Assembly: GCA_025738555.1 (NCBI GenBank)
Contig: JAOVFP010000010.1
Coordinates: 1,984,001 to 2,048,000, forward strand
Direction of reading: 5' to 3'
Source: Cyathus striatus
Taxonomy: Eukaryota; Basidiomycota; Agaricomycetes; Agaricales; Nidulariaceae
Length of the DNA: 64,000 bases
Shown: positions 57,006 to 64,000 of the stretch, piece by piece
How positions within the stretch are numbered: the stretch's first letter is position 1
Layout of the letters: every line of letters begins with the position of its first letter
Position numbers and translations under genes: made by a program
Notes under the pieces: model-generated
Databases searched by the model: none
What the model saw: the letters and a program-made list of their open reading frames with translations, nothing else
What the model was told of the DNA's origin: nothing

Positions 57006-57796
57006 GATATTAACGGCAAAATTCCAAGAGTAGTATCAAGGGGAATTTCTTGTTGGTTTCTTGAAGAAACGAAGGAGAGCACCGCCCTCTTTATAGTAAA
57101 ACATCGGGCTGACCGGGAGGTCCAAATGTCGTTTCATGTACCAAAACAAGACATGTTTATCTAGGACCTGTAGCACGTCATGGTCGGCACTGTCTCCCGA
57201 GTGCCAAGTGGTGATGACTAGGAGTGACTTGATCACTCGCGCAGCAGAAATTAGATATTGCCACCGGCGGTTACTTAGAAGCTAATCTGCAGGAGACCGT
57301 CCGTCAGCAATCTTCAGTAAAAACATGAATTCTGAAGTTAAACATTAAGATATATAGTGATTCACTTTGACCGAGTGCTGCAAATTCAAGCCTACAGGGA
57401 CGCGGCCTTTCAAAATCTTATGATAATAATCATCGGCTGCTGAGAAAGATTTAAATAGTTGCTTCCAAAGACAGCTCGAGAGCCGACGGCCTGCCAGCGG
57501 ATTGGTCAGTAGAATACTGGATGCCTTTCCGTGGGAATCTATTACGAGTACAGTCATCAACCACCCAACGTGACACACCACCCTACGTGACAAACCCAAC
57601 TGATTGACTTCTCCATCACTAAATTCGGGAGAGTCTCGTGTACCGTTATAATACAGTATAATTTGCCATAAGTGGTATGAGCTGACATAATCTTGCAGCG
57701 ACGTGATACTGCAGGATACTGCCATGTACAGCAGCACCAAATTTCGTAATTCGTATGGTAACTCATGCATATTCGTAAGGGTTAGAGACATTCATG

Positions 57797-57935
57797 AGGG
57801 GGTTATAAGGTGATGTTAATGAGACGAGGGAGTTATAAGGTAATGTTAACGAGATGAGGTATTTATAAGGTTGGCTTTCATCATGGAAGTACTATAAGAT
57901 AATGTTGACAAGATGAGGGTACTGTGAGGTTGGTA
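57797..57935. repeat. Minisatellite, about 30-base unit
   Basis: About four degenerate units of the type GAGGGAGTTATAAGGTAATG followed by TTAACGAGAT. TATAAG(G/A)T-like cores occur near 57803, 57833, 57863 and 57892. Confidence 0.6.
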
Positions 57936-58137
57936 ATCAGTTGTAGATGTACAGCAATCTGCGAGTGAAAGTATAAGTTTCATATGCTATGACAATACAC
58001 GCATGTGTTCCCTGTATGCTTGTGCAGGTGTAATTCATGATATGTAAGAAGAATAGAGTATTGTAAGGGCAGTACCAGTAGGATATCAAATACATATCAT
58101 TGCGATACCAATAAACATGTTGAAATCTACAATTACA

Positions 58138-58270
58138 TAGCTATATACGTTGACAACAAACCAAGAACACCTAGAACTGTACAAGTACATTAGCTATATA
58201 CGTTGACAACATATCAAGAACACCTAGAACTGTACAAGTACATTAGCTATATACGTTGACGTTGACAAGA
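58138..58270. repeat. Tandem repeat, 53-base period
   Basis: Two full units and a partial third begin CTATATACGTTGACAAC at 58141, 58194 and 58247. The full units differ at a few positions (ACAAACCAAG against ACATATCAAG). The array ends just downstream of the DUF6698 stop codon. Confidence 0.8.
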
Positions 58271-58285
58271 TACCAATTCCTAGAG

Positions 58286-59946
58286 TTAAACAGACACAGG
58301 TGCAGCCTCATGCTCACGGCGAAGCCTCTGCTGCTTAAGTGTATTCTTAGATCGCACCATTGTGTTCTTTGGAGCTCCCATGACAGATTGCGGGAAAATC
58401 CGCCTATTTTAAGAAAGAAATCAGTAACAGTCAGCGAGGTATTTGAATACCTTACCCATTCCACCAAGAAAGTAAGTTCTGAGCACACCTCTCAGCCGTC
58501 GGACATGAGGGTTCTTCAAAGAAATCTACCACAAAGTTATAGAACTCGGGGTAGTTGAAACCTTCAACCTCAGTCTGCGCCCAGGAAACTGCACGTGAAA
58601 ACGCGAAGTGTAGCTGTCAATGTCAATATGAATCTGATCAGTTAAGTACCTATCTTCAGGGATAATCACTTACCTGAACGCTTGTATAGGCAATTGATCT
58701 TGGAGTAACAAGCTTCATGTTGATCTTACTGGCGACATCTGGACGATTGCGGCGTTTGTTGGAATCACGGTCACGGTCGTTGAAGAAGCGATGGCCGTTT
58801 TCGATATCGGAGTTATCATCAGCATCAATTGTAAAACCCAGTGTGGAACTTGGAGAATTGAAGAGGTGTTTATACACCTTAAATAAACTTAGCAAGGATG
58901 TATTTCATCAGACTTGAACACGTACCGCAATTAGGAGCTCGCTCTGCAGGAATCCTTGTTCCACATTGTCTGGATCGCCCTGAAAGTTCCGATATAAAAG
59001 CCGACAATAAAAACTAGTGCCGAGGGAGACATCAGGATCGTTGCCAGACCTGATCGTTGTTCGTATCCTAGCACAATTAAATAGAAATTATGTCTGAGTA
59101 TGTTGTTTAATATGAAATAAATAGAAACCCTTACTCTTCGTTGTTCCAATCCAGCTCAATAGGACATAAAAGCAGTCCCACAACATCATGTTGTATTCCT
59201 CTATTCTTTCGATTATCAGAATTCAACGGGGGATCTGGTTTTAAAGTGCCGGAATTCAACCAGTTGGCAGTGACAGTCATAAGTACCTTCGTATCATGCG
59301 ACCTTGCATCATTGGCTTTTGATTCCAGCTATTTTGTCGTTGGTGAGTAAAATTAGAAGATAAATATATATCTATTTAGCTTACCTCGAAGAAATAGGTC
59401 TTCAGTTGTGTAGCATTGCAAGCACCAACGATCTTCATGAAGTCAGGGACTACTTCGCTTAAGATGCCTATTGCATTATAGTTGCGCTCTCGTCTGCAGT
59501 AAAGTCAGGTGATCTATCAACAAACTGTAGTTGATATCGAACGTACCCGCGCTTTATAGTTACAACCTGCTCCTCAGATATGCCGGCAAGGAATGTATCC
59601 TCGTAATCTTCTTCAAGACTTCGATCGTGCAAATATGCATCCACCTGGAGGTTTGCAATATTGCCATATAAAGTTACGAGGCGACGAATACCTCTTGCAA
59701 AGTTAGAGGCATCATCCCTATAGTTAATAGTAAAGTAAGTAAAAGTGAACGATTCCTTACTATGCAACAAATCACTTACCTCTTTCTCTTCTTGGACTCC
59801 AGCACATTAAGACGGTCTCCTAATATAGATTCGCGCAATTGTTCTTCGCCTCTAGGTGAATTATGGACATCATCGTCACTGCCAGAATCACTAGCTGCCG
59901 ACCTCCTCCCTCTTCTAGAATGGGTATGGTGGTGGTTTGGTCGCAT
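58286..59946 (-). CDS. DUF6698 family protein
   Basis: Eight exons join in phase to 420 residues: 59946-59780, 59717-59547, 59493-59385, 59328-59135, 59067-58926, 58877-58674, 58613-58456 and 58403-58286. The N-terminus (MRPNHHHTHSRRGRRSAASD) is basic then acidic. Family-typical segments follow: FARGIRRLVTLYGNI, ESKANDARSHDTKVL, NRGIQHDVVGLLLCPIELDW, NFQGDPDNVEQGFLQSELLI, VYKHLFNSPSS, KLVTPRSIAYTSVQ, a QTEVEGFNYPEFYNFVVDFF segment and LLSWWN. DUF6698 proteins are abundant in agaricomycetes, often in variable copy number, and have no known function. No signal peptide or membrane segment is visible. The gene is intact and starts 521 bases from the divergent Plavaka gene. Confidence 0.85.
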
Positions 59947-60466
59947 AAATGAAGCAAGCAGTAGGTGTACAGAGGTTTACAGGTGGTTTATACGAGAACT
60001 GATGTTGGTTTAAAGGTATGCCGACTTTTATCTTAGTGGCATGTTTCAAGTTAACGAATGGATACTAGTACAGAATGTATCCCATTTGCATTCATAGAGT
60101 CAATGGTCCGACTTATTGTTCTGGTGACCTGTCTTCTGGTGATCCGCCCATGTACCTCTGGCCTGTGTGCTGTCAGGGCCATCTGCCCGTGTAACTCTGG
60201 TCTGTGCGCTCTCAGGGCTATCTACCCATGTGATTCAAGTTGGTCTGTGCGCTTTCAGGATTATCTCCCTGTCCAGGGTATCTAGCCTTATGACTGGGTC
60301 CTCAAATGACACGAGACAACTATGCTCCATTTCCTTGTGTTTCATTTCTTTGCTATTCACAGACTTAAAACACTGTTTGTCAACGACATAGCTGTAATAG
60401 ATAATCAGTCAACATTGACTGCATGCAATGCATATTATCTTCTTTATTGCAATATCTTCGTTTTTT
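59947..60466. promoter_or_regulatory. Divergent spacer between DUF6698 and Plavaka genes, with minisatellite
   Basis: About 60147-60270 holds three degenerate units of 39-42 bases, each containing CCC(A/G)TGT, a TGGCCTGTG/TGGTCTGTG core and CAGG(G/A)(C/T)(A/T)ATCT. No other signal was recognised. Confidence 0.5.
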
Positions 60467-63400
60467 ATGGTATTCACCTGCACTCCAAACTGCTCTAAGC
60501 AGTTTAAAGCCACAACATCATCAGCAATACGAAATCATCAAAACAAATGCAAAGATTATCAACGATATACTAGGACGTACCAGTGTTTCATGTGCTGGGG
60601 AAACGGCTGAATCGGTCAAAAAAAGCAAAGGCTCAACGACAGGATGCCTTGCAGGCTGAGGTGCACACACTGCCAGCTTTGCTCATATATACTGTTGCTA
60701 ACATATTTAATTTATAGATAGCTGTTGATACGGCATCTGAAATGAATGTTGACTCTGTCCCCACTGTATCAAAAGCAGTACCTCGCCCCAGATCTCCACC
60801 TGTTCGCATTACACTAAAGGGTAGGGGTACACATTTGCCATGGCGATACAAGGACATTCTTCCTGAGCCACCAAGACCTGTGGAACAGCCTGAACCACAA
60901 CAGCGTATACTACCACGTGTGATTTTAATTGTTCGTGATCGTCTGCGAACAATGATGAATGCTTTTGGTGTCTGGCGCGAGTACCTCTATCGCCCTTCTC
61001 ATGATCCCAATGCATTTGTGTCCCCAGAAGACCTTGCTACTCCATCCCATACAACTGGAGTTGATTTTGCACCAGATTTTACACTGGACACGTCACCTAT
61101 TCATGCAAATGACAGCATATCAATGCTTATGGATTGGCAGAACAGTGGAGGCGCGATAAAATCAAATGGGGAGATGGACCGGCTAGTCGATGATGTGCTT
61201 TTAGACCCGAACTTCAAGATAGCTGATTTGAAAGGTTTCTCAGCACATCGTGAAAATCAGCATGCTGACAATGCGGATAAGAAACCCCCTTTGCTAGACT
61301 CCTTTATGGAGACGAGTGTTCCAATTGAGGTTCCTTCAGGAGACAAAGACGTTCCCCCACAGACATTCTTCATACAAGGACTTCATTTTCGCAGTCTCCT
61401 CAGTGTCATTCGGGCTGGGTTTTCGGACCCACTAGCATCAAAATTTCACTTCTCACCATATAAGTTATTTCACAAATCACCTGTTACTGGCAAAGAGCAG
61501 AGGTTATACTCTGAGGTTTATGATTCCGATGCATTTATTGAAGAACATGACAGGGTACAATGAGCACCACTTCCACCAGATGACCCTGACTGTAAACGAG
61601 AAAAGGTTGTTGCCGCCCTCATGTTCTGGTCTGATGCGACTCACCTAGCTACATTTGGTACTGCCAAGCTGTGGCCGATTTATATGTTTTTTGGAAACCT
61701 TTCAAAATACATATGCTCACAACCTTCTTCTGGAGCTTGTCACCATATTGCCTACATTCCATCTATACAGGACTCCTTACAAGACTTACTAGCATCATAT
61801 CATGTGAAATGGCGTACACAGAAGAAGGACATCCTTACACATTGTCGCCGCAAGCTCATGCATGCGGTTTGGCGTATATTGCTCGATGATGATTTTCTAC
61901 ATGCTTACAAATATGGTATCGTTATCAAGTGTTTCGATGGCATAGAAAGGCGTATATACCCTCGTTTTTTTACCTATTCAGCTGATTATCCAGAGAAGTA
62001 TGTTGTTAATTTTGTTATCCGCACACTAACTCACAAAATCTGGCATTAGGGTACTTTTGGCAACTATTAGAGATAAAGGACTGTGCCCTTGTCCTCGATG
62101 TCTTGTGCCGAAATCCAAGCTAGATTTGATGGGACTTATTCAAGACATAAGACTTCGTTTCAGGAAGGCTCGAAAGTTCTTAAAAGATTCTGTCTTGAGA
62201 AGTCGTGAGTTTATCTATAAACTTGCTCTTCCAATTGGTGGTGCAGCTGTAGAAAGCTTACTAAAACCAACATCATCGGTTCCAACCATGGTATGTATAT
62301 GCTAAATTCCTTTCGTTATATATCTATTACCAGTTCTAATCTCTACATTTTACCAGAATGCATTTATTGATAGATTTGGAGATGATTTCGATCTCTCACG
62401 GATGCTAGTAGTTGATCTTATGCATGAATTCGAGCTTGGAGTTTGGAAGAGTCTATTCACTCATCTCATTCGCCTTCTGTATGCTGCTGCACCAGATGGT
62501 AGTTTAGTAGCTGAACTTGACCTTCGGTATGTGGCTTCTAGTAGCTACTCATATTAACAACGGATATATCAATATGAAACTTACCTGTTATCAGATTTCG
62601 CAGTATTCCAACTTTTGGATCAGAGACAATTCGCCACTTCACAACAAATGCATCCGAAATGAAGAAGTTGGCTGCTCGTGACTTTGAGGATTTACTTCAG
62701 GTATAAATTCTCATGAATTTACATACTTAATGCATTGGTTAACTTATATTATATTAAACTACTGTAGTGCGCAATTCCAGCATTTGAAGGACTCTTAGAA
62801 GAACCACATAATAGCCGTCTCATGAAGCTGTTGTATCGCACTGCCGAATGGCATGCATTTGCAAAGCTTCGCCTTCACACTGATTCAACACTTGCACACT
62901 TGGATCTTCTAACGAAAGAATTTGGTCAACTAATGCGCAAATTCAGAGATCTCACTTGTAAAGAATTTTCTACTGTTGAGCTTCCAAAGGAAGCAGATGC
63001 TCGAAGCCGCCGAAATCTCACTGCTAATCACAGACAACATTCTGATATACAAACATCGTCCAGGAAGCCTCGAAATCTCAATCTACTTACCTATAAATGG
63101 CATGCACTCGGTGACTATATTTCTACAGTTCATTTATTTGGGTGTACAGATTCATATTCCACTCAGCTTGTACGTCAAAACTCCCTATTCTTTGTGTTTA
63201 AGTATTTACTCACCTATAATTAGGGTGAACATTCACATAGAGCTGTAAAGCGCATGTACGGGTTAACTAACAAAAGAAACGCCACAGCTCAGATATGTAA
63301 ACTCTACCGCAGAAACATGAAGGCATGTGCCATAAACCATAGAAAGGGTCTTCATGAAAGTACTGGCCAATGCTCGGACGATGATTTTGATGCTCGTTTC

Positions 63401-64000
63401 GTGATATCGAAATCGAAAAATCAGCCAGTAGAATTGTTCTCATTTGTCAGAGAACATAGTAATGATCCTAGTGTGAAGGTAGGTCTTTGTTGCATTCAAG
63501 TTGGGTTGCTGCTAAATCTTCGATTTAGAACTTTATTCCCAAACTCCAAGATCATATTCTTGGGTACCTACTTCAGCGCTCATTTGACGGTGACGCATAT
63601 GGCAATTTTTCTAATGAAGATAGAAACACGGTACATTTTCATGGAAATAGGATTTATTCTGTCCAAACTTGCAGAATAAACTACACCACCTATGATATAC
63701 GATGTAATCAAGACATCATTAATCCTCACAATCATGCGGATGTCATGGTTCGCCCACCTGAAGATGCAAACTCTACACAGGATTATTGGTATGCATGGGT
63801 GCTGGGAGTTTACCGCGCTAAAGTTTGGTGTGACCACCCAGAGCTACACAACTCTGTTAAAGATGCAACGATTGACATTCCATTCCTTTGGGTTCGCTGG
63901 TTTGGTGATGAACCAGGCTATGACTCGGGATTTCGCCAAGGAAAACTTCCAAAGATAGGATTTGTTCCTTCTAGTGATGCCTACGCATTCGGTTTTCTTG
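60467..64000 (+). pseudogene. Plavaka transposase with in-frame stop, cut by window edge
   Basis: Plavaka transposases are large fungal DNA-transposon proteins. The first exon (ATG at 60467) gives a C2HC-like finger, CTPNCSKQFKATTSSAIRNH then KCKDYQR. The frame must shift or splice before RSKKAKAQRQDALQAE. From 60718 the protein reads on: LPWRYKDILPEPPRP, FVSPEDL, EVPSGDKDVPPQTFFIQGLH and KLFHKSPVTGKEQRLYSE. TGA at 61561-61563 follows DRVQ, after which the same frame continues with APLPPDDPDCKREKVVAALM, AKLWPIYMFFGNLSKY and KKDILTHCRRKLMHAVWR. Later exons hold LCPCPRCLVPKSKLD, LMHEFELGVWK, GEHSHRAVKRMYG and FLWVRWFGDEPG near the edge. One CGA-to-TGA change would explain the stop. The remainder lies right of the window. 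Confidence 0.85.

Larger units (their letters stand above)
57192..58285. other. Intergenic with two minisatellites
   Basis: Holds the repeats listed separately at 57797-57935 and 58138-58270. A 148-codon minus-strand frame at 57345-57791 has no recognisable motif and was not called. Confidence 0.4.

Noticed and set aside
57345..57791. 148-codon minus-strand frame
   Set aside because: No recognisable motif and no match to the neighbouring duplicated units; kept as intergenic.
58138..58270. CRISPR-like direct repeats
   Set aside because: The units are contiguous with no unique spacers, and the context is a fungal chromosome.

Overview
The window looks like nuclear DNA of a basidiomycete fungus, most likely an agaricomycete. 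Genes are cut by many 45-60 base introns with GT...AG ends. The protein families are those that crowd mushroom-forming fungi: DUF6533 and DUF6698 proteins, a SAM domain joined to a FunK1-like kinase, an NB-ARC receptor with kinesin-light-chain-type TPRs, a Plavaka transposase, pogo/DDE_1 transposases and a Ty1/copia element. No prokaryotic features, CRISPR array or tRNA gene were found. All family names come from motifs recognised by eye; no search was run. Exon joins were checked by codon phase.

Layout. 1-614: 3' end of a cytochrome P450. 0.6-10.7 kb: sparse DNA with two TA-flanked MITE-like elements, a diverged tandem duplication and a decayed DUF6533 gene. 10.7-13.3 kb: a complete seven-exon GH85 endo-beta-N-acetylglucosaminidase. 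14.8-20.8 kb: a coiled-coil gene relic, a second DUF6533 gene and a multi-pass membrane protein on the minus strand. 22.5-28.2 kb: a broken pogo/DDE_1 transposase, a shorter copy of the relic, a SAM-kinase gene and a broken PcRGLX (PL26-like) pectin-lyase relative. 28.9-40.7 kb is the housekeeping-like core: the NB-ARC/TPR receptor, the vitamin B6 glutaminase SNO1/PDX2 (with a 2 kb intron), an HRP1-type RNA-binding protein and a full-length pogo-like transposase. 40.9-57.2 kb is the most rearranged part. A short-chain reductase gene and the 3' end of the pogo gene occur three times. A mosaic block joins fragments of a P450, the pogo gene, the reductase (split by a solo LTR) and the GH85 gene. 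A broken endonuclease/exonuclease/phosphatase gene and an apparently intact, very young copia element follow. 57-64 kb: minisatellites, an intact DUF6698 gene and a Plavaka transposase gene running off the right edge with a nonsense codon.

How the genes relate. SNO1 supplies ammonia for pyridoxal phosphate synthesis. HRP1 handles mRNA 3' ends and export. The GH85 enzyme trims N-glycans. The SAM-kinase and NB-ARC/TPR proteins are candidate signalling or non-self recognition proteins and lie about 2.3 kb apart (start to start), transcribed divergently. Most of the rest is the product of mobile DNA: whole elements, solo LTR, MITEs, and duplicated or captured gene pieces in several stages of decay.
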